Shown here: piece after piece, positions 7,500 through 15,450 of the stretch
How positions within the stretch are numbered: position 1 is the first letter of the stretch
Layout: each line of letters starts with the position of its first letter
Source: Rubrimonas sp036770645
Lineage (GTDB): Bacteria; Pseudomonadota; Alphaproteobacteria; Rhodobacterales; Rhodobacteraceae
NCBI GenBank assembly: GCA_036770645.1
Contig: DAIPIU010000004.1
Location: forward strand, 1-64,000
Reading direction: 5' to 3'
Length of the DNA stretch: 64,000 nucleotides
Notes under the pieces: generated by a model
The model's database searches: none
What the model was told of the DNA's origin: nothing
Seen by the model: only the letters and a program-made list of their open reading frames with translations
Made by a program: the position numbers and the translations under genes

Positions 7500-9095
7500 T
7501 CAGGCGGTGCGGAAGCGGGCCAGCTCCTCGCCCGACTTCGCGTCGTGGGCGTGGACGGTGCAGACGAGGCAGCTGTCGTAGGATCGGCAGACATGGCCCA
7601 CCTCGACCGGGTCGGCCGCGTTCCTGATCGGCGTGCCGATCAGCGCCTCCTCGATCGGCCCGCGCTCGCCGTCGGTCGCGCGCGGACCCACGTTCCAGGT
7701 CGTCGGCGCGACGATCTGGTAGTTGCGGATCTTGCCGTCGCGCACGTCGATCCAGTGGCAGAGCGCGCCGCGGATCGCCTCGGTGGCGCCCCAGCCCTGA
7801 CCGTCCTTCTCGGTCGGCTTGATGTACCATTCGTCCTTCAGCCTGAACTCCCGCAGGATGCGCTCGGCCTGGCGGTACAGCTTGCACAGCTCGTGCATCC
7901 GCGCGAAGTGCCGCAGCAGGTTCGAGGCCCCGCCCATCCGGCGATACATGTCCAGCACCAGAGGGTCGGTGTGCTGCCAGCTTTCGCCGTGCTCGCCGCC
8001 GGCGACCAGCTGGCGCGCCAGCGGCCCGGCCTCGAGCCTTCCGTGCTCGGCGTGGCGGACGGCGGTGCACCACGAGTACTTGCCGTCGAAATCCACCGCG
8101 TTGCGCGCGATCGGCTTCGTTTCGCGGTCGAGGGGGTGCTTCTCGCCGCCCTCGTCGTACCAGGCATGCGCCATGTCCTCGCGCGCGTGGACCTGATCCA
8201 TCAGGCGGAAGCTGTCGGTCGCGCCGTCATAGACGCCCGACTTCATGATCACGGCGGCGTTGCGCCCTTCGATGGTGGGTTTGTTGTACTTGTCCTCGTG
8301 CGGCAGGTAGCCCCAGGTGATGAACTTGCCGTGGCCGCGGCCGTAGTTCTGCAGCCCGATCTCCATGCCCATGCGCCAGAACAGGCCGAGGTCGGAGTTG
8401 GCGTGCTCCGGCCGCTCGTCCAGCCAGGCCATGAAGTCGTCGTAGCTGCGGATCTCCTCGTAGCGCTCCATCGAGCAGCCGAACCACAGCGGTTCGATCC
8501 AGTTGCGGCGGAAGTGCTCGAGGATCGACCAGGCGCGCGTCACGTCGGTCAGCGTCGGCGCGCACATCACGCCGCCCGGCACCATGTAGCTGGAATGCGG
8601 CCACTGGCCGCCGAGCAGCGCGTAGATCTCCACGGGGCGGCCGGAGATGGTGACGCCGGCCTCGTAGGACGTGCCGGTGAAGGGCGAATAGCGCTTCACC
8701 GCCTCCTCGAAGAACGGGCTGGCGCGGTAGTTGGCGTTGGTGAAGTCGATCATGAACAGGCCGTAGTGGTGGCGCGGCAGGCTCTGCAGGCTCTCCACCA
8801 GCTGGCCGAGGTTGCGGGCGAGGATCGCGTTGCGCGGCACGGTCGTGCCCCAGGCGGTGTCCAGCGCCCAGGCGGCGCAGGTCAGGTGCGAGGCGCCGCA
8901 GATGCCGCAGGCGCGCGGCGTCACCACCAGCCCCGCCTGCGGGTCCTTGTCGCGCAGGATCACCTCGAAGCCGCGGAACAGCTCCGCATGCGTCCAGGCG
9001 TTGACCACCACGCCGTTCTCGATGTCCACGCGGACGTCCAGATCGCCCTCGACCCGGCCGACGGGCGAGATGTCGAGCCTTTGAACTGCCGTCAT
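7500..9095 (-). CDS. hupL: Uptake [NiFe]-hydrogenase large subunit, group 2a type
   Basis: Carries the NiFe(CN)2CO site that splits H2. The 531-residue protein has the L1 motif RACGICGASH (Cys63, Cys66) and the L2 motif DSCLVCTVH (Cys509, Cys512, His515). A 16-residue tail (AHDAKSGEELARFRTA) follows, to be cut by HupW. The start MTAVQRLDISPVGRVEGDLD and internal GGQWPHSSYMVPGG match the cyanobacterial HupL type as I remember it. It sits 16 bases after hupS. In a diazotroph it would recycle H2 released by nitrogenase. Group 2a assignment is from recalled family sequences; a tree would settle it. Confidence 0.97.
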   Translation of the reverse strand: MTAVQRLDISPVGRVEGDLDVRVDIENGVVVNAWTHAELFRGFEVILRDKDPQAGLVVTPRACGICGASHLTCAAWALDTAWGTTVPRNAILARNLGQLVESLQSLPRHHYGLFMIDFTNANYRASPFFEEAVKRYSPFTGTSYEAGVTISGRPVEIYALLGGQWPHSSYMVPGGVMCAPTLTDVTRAWSILEHFRRNWIEPLWFGCSMERYEEIRSYDDFMAWLDERPEHANSDLGLFWRMGMEIGLQNYGRGHGKFITWGYLPHEDKYNKPTIEGRNAAVIMKSGVYDGATDSFRLMDQVHAREDMAHAWYDEGGEKHPLDRETKPIARNAVDFDGKYSWCTAVRHAEHGRLEAGPLARQLVAGGEHGESWQHTDPLVLDMYRRMGGASNLLRHFARMHELCKLYRQAERILREFRLKDEWYIKPTEKDGQGWGATEAIRGALCHWIDVRDGKIRNYQIVAPTTWNVGPRATDGERGPIEEALIGTPIRNAADPVEVGHVCRSYDSCLVCTVHAHDAKSGEELARFRTA

Positions 9096-9111
9096 TGTCC
9101 CGTTCTCCCTG

Positions 9112-10074
9112 TCAGACCACGAAGATGTCTTCTTCCGCCCAGGCGGGCGCGGCCCCCTTGGCGGCGGCGGTCAGCTTCACGTAGCCCATCTTGTTGACGC
9201 CCTCGGGCAGGTCCTTCGGCACGCCCATCATGGTCTGGGTCTTGAACACGGTGCCGGGCGCCAGGTCGAAGAACGGGAACTCCGGCTCGGTGCAGCCGAG
9301 GCAGGGCATGCCGGCGCGCGTCTTGGAGGATTGCCGGTTCCACAGGATGCGGTTGCACGGGCTGTGCGTCATCGGCCCCCGGCAGCCCAGATCGTAGAAC
9401 AGGCAGCCCTTGCGCTGGCCGAACGCCGTGGTCGAGACCTTGTAGGCGAAGTGCATGTTGCGGGTGCAGCCGGTCTGCGTGAAGCTGGAGAAGAAGGTCT
9501 TGGGCCGCTGCAGGTCGTCGAGCTCGAGGTCGCCCGCCCGGCCGGTCGCAACCGCCACGAGGATCTGCGTCACCCAGTCCGGATGCGCCGGGCAGCCGGG
9601 GATGTTGATCACCGGCAGGCCGGCCTTGGACTTGAACCCCGCGCCCAGGGTGCCGCCATGCTTGCGCTTGAGGAACTGCAGCCCCTCGCTGTCGGTGGGG
9701 TTGGGCGCGGTGGCCGGAATGCCGCCCCAGGTGGCGCAGTCGCCGATGGCCACCACGAAGTTCGCCGCCGCCGACAGCTCCTTCACCCATTCCTTCATCG
9801 GCCGGCCGCAGAAGCGGTTCCACTCGCCGGTGCCGTTCGGCGCGTTCACCACGGTGCCCTCGAACACGAAGATGTCGAGCGCGATCTCGCCGGAGATGCA
9901 TTTCTGCAGGATCCGCTTGACGTCGTCGCCCAGCTCGAGCCCCAGCGAGGGCTGCCACAGCACGTTGATGCCGAAATCGGTCACCAGATCGCAGGCGCTC
10001 GGCTCCTCGGCGTTCAGGAACGACATCGTGTTGCCGGAACACGCGCCCCCCTGCAGCCACAGAAGATTGGCCAT
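9112..10074 (-). CDS. hupS: Uptake [NiFe]-hydrogenase small subunit, group 2a type
   Basis: Electron-transfer subunit with three Fe-S clusters. The 320-residue protein begins MANLLWLQGGACSGNTMSF, so there is no Tat signal, and no hydrophobic C-terminal anchor is seen: a cytoplasmic enzyme is expected. Residue 15 is Asn where most hydrogenases have the second Cys of CxxC. In Huc, also group 2a, three [3Fe-4S] clusters are known. Later ligands appear in CRGPMTHSPCN and GMPCLGCTEPEFPF. It ends WAEEDIFVV as in cyanobacterial HupS. The start is chosen for the GGGGACGAGGG site upstream. First gene of the operon. Confidence 0.97.
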   Translation of the reverse strand: MANLLWLQGGACSGNTMSFLNAEEPSACDLVTDFGINVLWQPSLGLELGDDVKRILQKCISGEIALDIFVFEGTVVNAPNGTGEWNRFCGRPMKEWVKELSAAANFVVAIGDCATWGGIPATAPNPTDSEGLQFLKRKHGGTLGAGFKSKAGLPVINIPGCPAHPDWVTQILVAVATGRAGDLELDDLQRPKTFFSSFTQTGCTRNMHFAYKVSTTAFGQRKGCLFYDLGCRGPMTHSPCNRILWNRQSSKTRAGMPCLGCTEPEFPFFDLAPGTVFKTQTMMGVPKDLPEGVNKMGYVKLTAAAKGAAPAWAEEDIFVV

Positions 10075-10151
10075 CCCTCGTCCCCTCCCTGTCGTCGCGC
10101 GGCGTGCGCCGCGGCTACCGGTCGTTGCGGCATTCGTCCGCAACAGGGGTT

Positions 10152-10167
10152 AGCAAGCATCGGGCCA
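10152..10167 (-). promoter_or_regulatory. Sigma-54 (-24/-12) promoter of the hup operon
   Basis: On the minus strand the sequence reads TGGCCCGATGCTTGCT: GG, ten bases, GC, the exact RpoN spacing. It ends 77 bases upstream of the hupS ATG. No TGT-N10-ACA NifA site is seen further upstream, so the activator could be NifA with a degenerate site, a HupR/HoxA type, or another enhancer-binding protein. Confidence 0.7.
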
Positions 10168-10531
10168 GTTTTGCGCAATTAACAATTGTTCATGCTTTCA
10201 TGCACCTGCGCGACAACCGTCGTCGCCGGGCCCGAAGCGATCCACGCGGCGCCAAGAAACTTTACAACGCCCCGGCAAACCTTGTTTGCGCCGCGGAGGT
10301 CCCCATGCGCCGGCCCCCGCGACGCTGCGCGGCTTGGCGGGGCCGACGACGCGATCCGCCGCCCCGCGGCGGCTGCCCCGGCAGGTTCCGGCCGGAGCGC
10401 GCGAACGGATCGCCATCCGCGATGTCCGGAATCCTCCGCGACGCCGGCTCGGGACCGAGGGCGGCGTCGCCCGGTCCGCGGCCGGCGCCGCGACCGCGGC
10501 GCCCGCGCGCCGCCGCCGCCGCCGTGAGCCT
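10168..10531. promoter_or_regulatory. Upstream region of hup / downstream region of fixX, with palindromes
   Basis: No credible gene is seen. Just upstream of the hup promoter is an AT-rich patch with two perfect palindromes, TTGCGCAA (10171-10178) and AACAATTGTT (10181-10190). These are candidate activator or bending sites 4 and 14 bases from the -24 element. The rest, to 10531, is GC-rich with only spurious short reading frames. No hairpin followed by a T-run was found after fixX. Confidence 0.45.
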
Positions 10532-10834
10532 TCAGCCGAACTTGAACAGCACGCCGTAGCCGCCGCGGGGATAGGACCACTCGATCTCGCCGGTCGCCTG
10601 GCACACGACGCGGCAGGTGCCGCATTCCATGCAGCCGTCCGAGGCGATCTCGACCCGCCCGTCCTCGCCGCGGGCATAGCAGCCGGCGGGGCAGATGTTC
10701 ACCAGCGACTTCAGCGCGGGGCTGTCGATCACGTTGCGGCTGATGCGGATGTGGGGGCGGCCCTCGTCGACGAGGTAGCGGTTCTGGTAGAGCCGCTCCT
10801 CCATCCGGGTGGCCTTCGGTGCGGTCGCGCTCAT
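10532..10834 (-). CDS. fixX: FixX, ferredoxin-like protein of the FixABCX complex
   Basis: A 100-residue ferredoxin-like partner that takes electrons from FixC in the electron-bifurcating FixABCX complex supplying nitrogenase. Cluster ligands are visible in NICPAGCY and CMECGTCRVVC (one [4Fe-4S] type site). It ends GGYGVLFKFG, as FixX proteins do. The start MSATAPKA overlaps the fixC stop by ATGA; an upstream extension to 10879 would lie inside fixC and is not needed. Last gene of the long nif-fix operon. Confidence 0.95.
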   Translation of the reverse strand: MSATAPKATRMEERLYQNRYLVDEGRPHIRISRNVIDSPALKSLVNICPAGCYARGEDGRVEIASDGCMECGTCRVVCQATGEIEWSYPRGGYGVLFKFG

Positions 10835-12138
10835 CTCCAGGCCCTCGCGAGGTTGAACATGTCCTTCGCGACGTTCCACCAGCCGCCGCGCGCGTCGCGG
10901 AGGTGGCGGACCATCGCGCCTTCCTTGGTCTTCTTGTCCACGCCGTCCACGCGCAGGAACACCTGCAGCGCCTTCGACAGCGCCATCGGATAGGCGGTGA
11001 GGAAGTGCTTGTTGCGGTGCAGCACGCCGGGCAGGCGGCGGTACTTCTTCAGGTCCTTCATCACGAAGGACTGCTTCAGCGCCTCGCGGTAGCGGGCGAG
11101 GTTCCTGTCCGTGCAGGGCCTGCCCTCGGCCTTCAGCGCCACCACCGCCTCCGCGGCCAGCCGCCCGGTGGTCATGGCGAGGTTCGAGCCCTCGCGGTGC
11201 ACGGCGTTCACGAACTGGCCCGCGTCGCCCACGATGATCCAGCCGTCGCCCGTCAGCCGCGGGATGGCGTCGTAGCCGCCCTCGGGGATCAGGTGGGCGA
11301 CGTATTCCTTCACTTCCGCGCCCTTCAGCAGCGGCGCGATCGAGGGGTGCGCCTTCAGCCGGTCGAGCAGGACGTAGGGGGGCACCTGCGTCTCGACGAA
11401 ATCCGAGATCAGGCAGCCGATGCCGACCGAGATGCTTTCGCGGTTGGTGTAGAGGAAAGCGGTCCCGACCATGCCCGAGGTCACGGTGCCCATGATCTCG
11501 ATGACGACGCCGTCCTCCTCGCCCGAAAGGTTGAAGCGCTCGCGCACCGTCTCCTCGGGCAGGAAATGCGTCTCCTTCACCGCCAGCGCCACATGGGCCG
11601 GCGCCAGCTCGGGGCGCAGCTTCGCGCGCTGGCCGATCAGGCCGTTCACCCCTTCCGCCAGGATCACCACATCGGCGAAGATCGGCTCGCCCGCGCGGTC
11701 GGTCCTCACCCCGATCACCCGGCCGGTCCCGTCCTTCACCAGGTCGGTGACGGTGGTCTCCGTCACCACCAGCGCGCCGGCCTCGCGCACCCGGCCGCTG
11801 AACCAGCGGTCGAACTGGGCGCGCAGGATGGTGTAGCGGTTGGGCCGGTCCTCGTTGAAGTCGTTCGAGCGGTAATGCGCGCCGGTGTGGGAGCTGTCGT
11901 CCAGCAGCCAGACGCGCTGCTCGACGACATGGCGCTCGAGCGGGGCGTCCTCGCGGAAGTCGGGGATGATCCGCTCCAGCGCGTCGGCATAGAGGATCGC
12001 GCCCTGCACGTTCTTCGAGCCCGCGCTTTCGCCGCGCTCGAGCTGCAGGACGTTCAGCCCCGCCTTCGCCATCACATAGGCCGCGGCGTTGCCGGACGGC
12101 CCGGCCCCCACCACGATCGCGTCGAAATGCTCGGCCAT
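10831..12138 (-). CDS. fixC: FixC, flavoprotein quinone reductase of FixABCX
   Basis: A 435-residue FAD protein related to ETF-ubiquinone oxidoreductase. The Rossmann motif VVGAGPSGNAAAYVMAKAG lies at the N-terminus, and the second FAD motif GDAGQFVNAVHREG near residue 315. In the FixABCX complex, NADH electrons bifurcated in FixAB reach quinone through FixC and low-potential ferredoxin/flavodoxin through FixX. Length matches the family. It starts 11 bases after fixB and overlaps fixX by four bases. Confidence 0.95.
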   Translation of the reverse strand: MAEHFDAIVVGAGPSGNAAAYVMAKAGLNVLQLERGESAGSKNVQGAILYADALERIIPDFREDAPLERHVVEQRVWLLDDSSHTGAHYRSNDFNEDRPNRYTILRAQFDRWFSGRVREAGALVVTETTVTDLVKDGTGRVIGVRTDRAGEPIFADVVILAEGVNGLIGQRAKLRPELAPAHVALAVKETHFLPEETVRERFNLSGEEDGVVIEIMGTVTSGMVGTAFLYTNRESISVGIGCLISDFVETQVPPYVLLDRLKAHPSIAPLLKGAEVKEYVAHLIPEGGYDAIPRLTGDGWIIVGDAGQFVNAVHREGSNLAMTTGRLAAEAVVALKAEGRPCTDRNLARYREALKQSFVMKDLKKYRRLPGVLHRNKHFLTAYPMALSKALQVFLRVDGVDKKTKEGAMVRHLRDARGGWWNVAKDMFNLARAWR

Positions 12139-12149
12139 CGTCCCCTCCC

Positions 12150-13244
12150 CTACCCGGCCATCGCGCGCGCGCCCAGGCGGCGGGCGAAGGCGTCGGTCAG
12201 CGCCGGCAGAACGCCCAGCGCATCGGCCACGACGCCCAGATGGGCGAAGTCGAAGATCGGCGCGGCGGGGTCGGTGTTGATCGCCACGATCAGATCCGCC
12301 CCCTCCACGCCCACCCGGTGCTGGATGGCGCCGGAGATCCCGGCGGCGATGTAGAGGCGGGGCCGGATGGTCTTTCCGGTCTGGCCGATCTGGCGGTCGG
12401 CCGGGGCCCAGCCCTTCTGCACCACGGGGCGCGAGCAGCCCCATTCGCCCCCCAGCACGGCCGCCAGCCGCTTCGCGAGATCGAGGTTCGCCGCGCTCTG
12501 CAGGCCGAGGCCCCCCGCCACAACGATGTCGGCATAGGCGAGGCTCGAATCCTCGGTCGCGGCATCGGCCACGAAATCGAGGATCTTGGTCACCACGTCG
12601 TTCTCGCCGAGGCCGAGCGCGCAGCGCACCACCGGGCCGGTGCGGGCCGGATCGCGCTCGGGCATCGCCATGACGCGGGGGCGCACGGTGGCCATCTGGG
12701 GCCGGAAGTTCAGCGTGTAGATGGTGCACAGCAGCGACCCGCCGAAGGTGGGCCGGGTCGCGGCGAGGCTCTTGTCCGCGTCCACGTCCAGTTCCGTGGA
12801 ATCCGCCGTCAGCCCGGTGCGCAGCGTGGTGGCGACCGAGCCGGCAAGGTCGCGGCCCAGCGTGGTCGCCCCCAGCAGCAGGATCTCGGGCTGGTGCGCG
12901 TTCACCATGTCGGTCAGCGCGCGGGTGTAGGGCTCGTTGCGGTAGTCCGCCAGCACCGGGTCGGCGGTCAGGTAGACGCGGTCGGCGCCATGGGCGAAGG
13001 CCTCGGCGCAGGCGGCGTGGGTGGCGGCGTCCTCGGGGCCGATCACCGCGCCGCACAGGTCGACGCCCAGCTTGTCGGCCAGCTTCCGGCCCTCGCCCAG
13101 CAGCTCCCACGACACGGGGTGGACCCGCCCGCGCTCGATCTCGACATAGACCCAGACGTGCCGGTAGCTGCGGAACCTCTCCGGCAGCTCCTTCTTCATG
13201 CCGGCCCGGCCGCCGGCGGCGGGGGGCTTCGGGGCTTGAGCCAT
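12150..13244 (-). CDS. fixB: FixB, ETF alpha-type subunit
   Basis: A 364-residue electron-transfer flavoprotein alpha subunit; with FixA it holds the bifurcating flavin. The C-terminal FAD-binding domain is clear: VVAGGLGLQS, CSRPVVQKGWAPADRQIGQTGK, and IAAGISGAIQH followed by VAINTDPAAPIFDFAHLG (each interrupted here). The N-terminal 20 residues (MAQAPKPPAAGGRAG) are a flexible extension; translation could also begin at the internal MKKELPERFR. It follows fixA by 10 bases. Confidence 0.95.
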   Translation of the reverse strand: MAQAPKPPAAGGRAGMKKELPERFRSYRHVWVYVEIERGRVHPVSWELLGEGRKLADKLGVDLCGAVIGPEDAATHAACAEAFAHGADRVYLTADPVLADYRNEPYTRALTDMVNAHQPEILLLGATTLGRDLAGSVATTLRTGLTADSTELDVDADKSLAATRPTFGGSLLCTIYTLNFRPQMATVRPRVMAMPERDPARTGPVVRCALGLGENDVVTKILDFVADAATEDSSLAYADIVVAGGLGLQSAANLDLAKRLAAVLGGEWGCSRPVVQKGWAPADRQIGQTGKTIRPRLYIAAGISGAIQHRVGVEGADLIVAINTDPAAPIFDFAHLGVVADALGVLPALTDAFARRLGARAMAG

Positions 13245-13254
13245 GGTGCCCTCC

Positions 13255-14160
13255 TCAGGCGGCGGAGGCGGAGAGGTCCGCCTCGAGTTTCGGCTGGGAC
13301 GCGAAGATCAGGTCGATGACGGCGTCGGCCACCTGGCCGGGGCGCTTGCCCTCCACGGCCACCATCTCGGCGCGGTCGGTGCGCGCCTGCGGGGCGAACA
13401 CCCGCTTGACCACGGTGGGCGAGCCGCGCAGCCCGCACAGCAGCAGGTCGGTCACGCCCGCCTCCTCGGCGGACCACACGGCAAGGGGCGCGCGGGCGGC
13501 GCGCAGCACGTCGGCGATCGTGCCGCGGCGCACGGTGTTCAGCCCCTCGACCACGGTGATCAGGCAGGGCAGCGCGGATTTCAGCACCTGCACCCCGCCC
13601 TCGGCACGGCGGCGGGCGACGATCTCGCCCGCCGCCACGTCCACGAGGTCGATGGCGGCGACATAGGTCAGCTGGTTCAGCCCCAGCCGGCGCGCGATGC
13701 CGGGGCCGACCTGGGCGGTGTCGCCGTCGATGGTCTGCTTGCCGGTGAACACGATGTCGACGGGCCGCGCCGCGCCGATCTTCGCCAGCGCGGTCGCCAG
13801 CGCGAAGGAGGTGGCGAGCGTGTCGGACCCGGCGAAGCGGCGGTCGGTGATCAGCACCGCGGCGTCCGCCCCTATCCCGAGGCAGCGGCGCAGCGCCTCC
13901 TCCGCCATCGGCGGGCCCATGCACAGCACGGTGACCCGGCCGCCATACTGGTCGCGCAGCCGCAGCGCCTCCTCCAGCGCGAACAGGTCGTAGGGGTTGA
14001 CGATGGTCGGCACCCCCTGCCGCATGATGGTGTTGGTGACCGGGTGGACGCGGATCTGCGCCGAGTCCGGCACCTGCTTGATGCAGACGACGATGTTGAG
14101 GCCGTCGACATCCTCGACGGGACCTGCGCCTGGATCGGCGATCGGCTGGGGGGCGTCCAT
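13255..14160 (-). CDS. fixA: FixA, ETF beta-type subunit
   Basis: A 301-residue electron-transfer flavoprotein beta subunit, partner of FixB. Family motifs are NIVVCIKQVPDSAQIR near residue 22, NPYDLFALEEALRLRD and GKQTIDGDTAQVGPGIARRL. The first 18 residues are a short extension before the usual start. A 124-base spacer separates it from nifW and contains a strong hairpin, which may set the ratio of fix to nif messages. Expression is presumably from the sigma-54 promoter upstream of iscA. Confidence 0.95.
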   Translation of the reverse strand: MDAPQPIADPGAGPVEDVDGLNIVVCIKQVPDSAQIRVHPVTNTIMRQGVPTIVNPYDLFALEEALRLRDQYGGRVTVLCMGPPMAEEALRRCLGIGADAAVLITDRRFAGSDTLATSFALATALAKIGAARPVDIVFTGKQTIDGDTAQVGPGIARRLGLNQLTYVAAIDLVDVAAGEIVARRRAEGGVQVLKSALPCLITVVEGLNTVRRGTIADVLRAARAPLAVWSAEEAGVTDLLLCGLRGSPTVVKRVFAPQARTDRAEMVAVEGKRPGQVADAVIDLIFASQPKLEADLSASAA

Positions 14161-14224
14161 GGCGGTCTCCCGGGGCTCAGGGGCGATGCGCGCGCCGGGC
14201 GCGGCGCGCAGGGGCGGCGGTTCT

Positions 14225-14248
14225 CCGCGCGCCGGGGACGGCGCGCGG
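14225..14248 (-). other. Perfect GC hairpin between nifW and fixA
   Basis: Inverted repeat CCGCGCGCC, loop GGGGAC, GGCGCGCGG: nine perfect base pairs with a six-base loop. No T-run follows on the minus strand, so it is not a classic terminator. It is more likely an mRNA processing or stability element within the operon, or a partial attenuator. Confidence 0.5.
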
Positions 14249-14284
14249 CGGGGTTCGGTGCCGCGCGCGGCGCGCGCGGGGGGG

Positions 14285-14629
14285 TCACTCGGCGGCGAAG
14301 CGCAGTTCGGACAGGCCGACATGGAACCCGGCCTTCTCGCGGGCCTTGTCCTTGAAGACCTTGAACACCTTCTCCTCGACCGGGGACGATGTCACGAAGT
14401 CCAGATAGGCGGTCTTCAGCTGCATCCGCGCGTGCAGGAAGATCTCGTCATCCGTCATCGTCCCGAAATCGGTGCGCGCCAGATACTGGCCCATGCGGCG
14501 CAGGATGTGCAGGCGGCAGACGTTGAGAACCTGTTCATCGTAGGGCAGCAGGAAGAACAGGAAGAAATCTTCGGCCGAGCTGAGTTCGTCCATCTGGTCG
14601 CGCAGGGTGCGTCCGGCGAGGTCCTTCAT
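14285..14629 (-). CDS. nifW: NifW, nitrogenase stabilising/protective protein
   Basis: A 114-residue protein that protects or helps mature the MoFe protein under oxygen. It shows the NifW pattern: LSSAEDFFLFFLLPYD, then VCRLHILRRMGQYL, and AYLDFVTSSPVEEKVFKVFK near the end. Length is normal. It starts 3 bases after the cysE stop. Placement between nifV-cysE and fixABCX is common in proteobacterial nif regions, which supports the call. Confidence 0.92.
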   Translation of the reverse strand: MKDLAGRTLRDQMDELSSAEDFFLFFLLPYDEQVLNVCRLHILRRMGQYLARTDFGTMTDDEIFLHARMQLKTAYLDFVTSSPVEEKVFKVFKDKAREKAGFHVGLSELRFAAE

Positions 14630-14632
14630 CGG

Positions 14633-15439
14633 TCAGGCTCCTGGTTGGGCGGAAAGGGGGCGGGCGGGGGGTCGTCGGCAGGGCGCGCCGTCGCGCAGGC
14701 CCTCGCGGGCGTCGAGGCGGGCTTCGAGGAAGGCGACGCGGTCGGCCAGCGTCGCGAGCGCCCGCCCCACCGGGTCGGGCATCTGGTGGTGGTCGAGATC
14801 GATGCGCAGGCCGCCCCGGGGGCCGGGGGCGCGGTCGCGGCGCACGATGCGCGCGGGCATGCCCACCAGCGTCGCGCCGTCCGGGGCATCGGCGACGACC
14901 ACCGAATTGGCCCCGACGCGGACATCGGACCCAAGGCGCACCGGCCCCAGCACCTTGGCCCCCGCGCCGACCACCACGCGGTCGCCCAGCGTCGGGTGGC
15001 GCTTGCCGGGCGACCAGGACACCCCGCCCAGGGTCACGCCGTGATACAGGGTCGCGTCGCGGCCGATCTCGGCGGTCTCGCCGATCACCACGCCCGCGCC
15101 ATGGTCGATGAAGAGGCCGGGGCCGATGCGCGCCCCCGGGTGGATGTCGACGCCGGTCGCGGCGCGCGCCAGCGTCGCCAGCACCCGCGCGCCCATGCGC
15201 CAGCCGCGCGCCCACAGGCGGTGCGCGAGGCGGTGCGCGACGATGGCGTGCAGGCCGGGATAGCACAGCGCGGTCTCGACCGGCCCGCGGCAGGCGGGGT
15301 CGCGGGCCTTGATGCAGCCGAAGTCGGCGGCGATCAGCGCGCGCAGGCCGGGCGCGGCGGCACCCGACGCGGGGCGCGCGCCGCGCGGCGCCGTCCGGCC
15401 GGCGGTGGCTGCGGCTGCGGCTGTGGCTGCGGCGGTCAT
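14633..15439 (-). CDS. cysE: NifP-type serine O-acetyltransferase (CysE family)
   Basis: Acetylates serine with acetyl-CoA to make O-acetylserine, feeding cysteine for the large Fe-S demand of nitrogenase. The C-terminal left-handed beta-helix is clear: GVDIHPGARIGPGLFIDHG, GVVIGETAEIG, GVTLGG and GANSVVVADAP. The N-terminal ~30 residues are Ala-rich and low complexity. The 268-residue length fits. The position inside the operon between nifV and nifW marks it as the nif copy (nifP). The ATG has GAGGGGGGG upstream. Confidence 0.9.
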   Translation of the reverse strand: MTAAATAAAAATAGRTAPRGARPASGAAAPGLRALIAADFGCIKARDPACRGPVETALCYPGLHAIVAHRLAHRLWARGWRMGARVLATLARAATGVDIHPGARIGPGLFIDHGAGVVIGETAEIGRDATLYHGVTLGGVSWSPGKRHPTLGDRVVVGAGAKVLGPVRLGSDVRVGANSVVVADAPDGATLVGMPARIVRRDRAPGPRGGLRIDLDHHQMPDPVGRALATLADRVAFLEARLDAREGLRDGAPCRRPPARPLSAQPGA

Positions 15440-15450
15440 GGCGCCCCCCC

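Noticed and set aside
9112..10074. HupS as the small subunit of an H2-sensing (HupUV) hydrogenase
   Set aside because: HupU also lacks a Tat signal, but the sequence matches the group 2a uptake type end to end and HupL has a cleavable C-terminal tail, which sensors lack.
10186..10527. A 113-codon plus-strand frame in the hup-fix gap
   Set aside because: No ribosome site, Arg/Pro/Ala-rich translation, and it lies over the hup upstream region.
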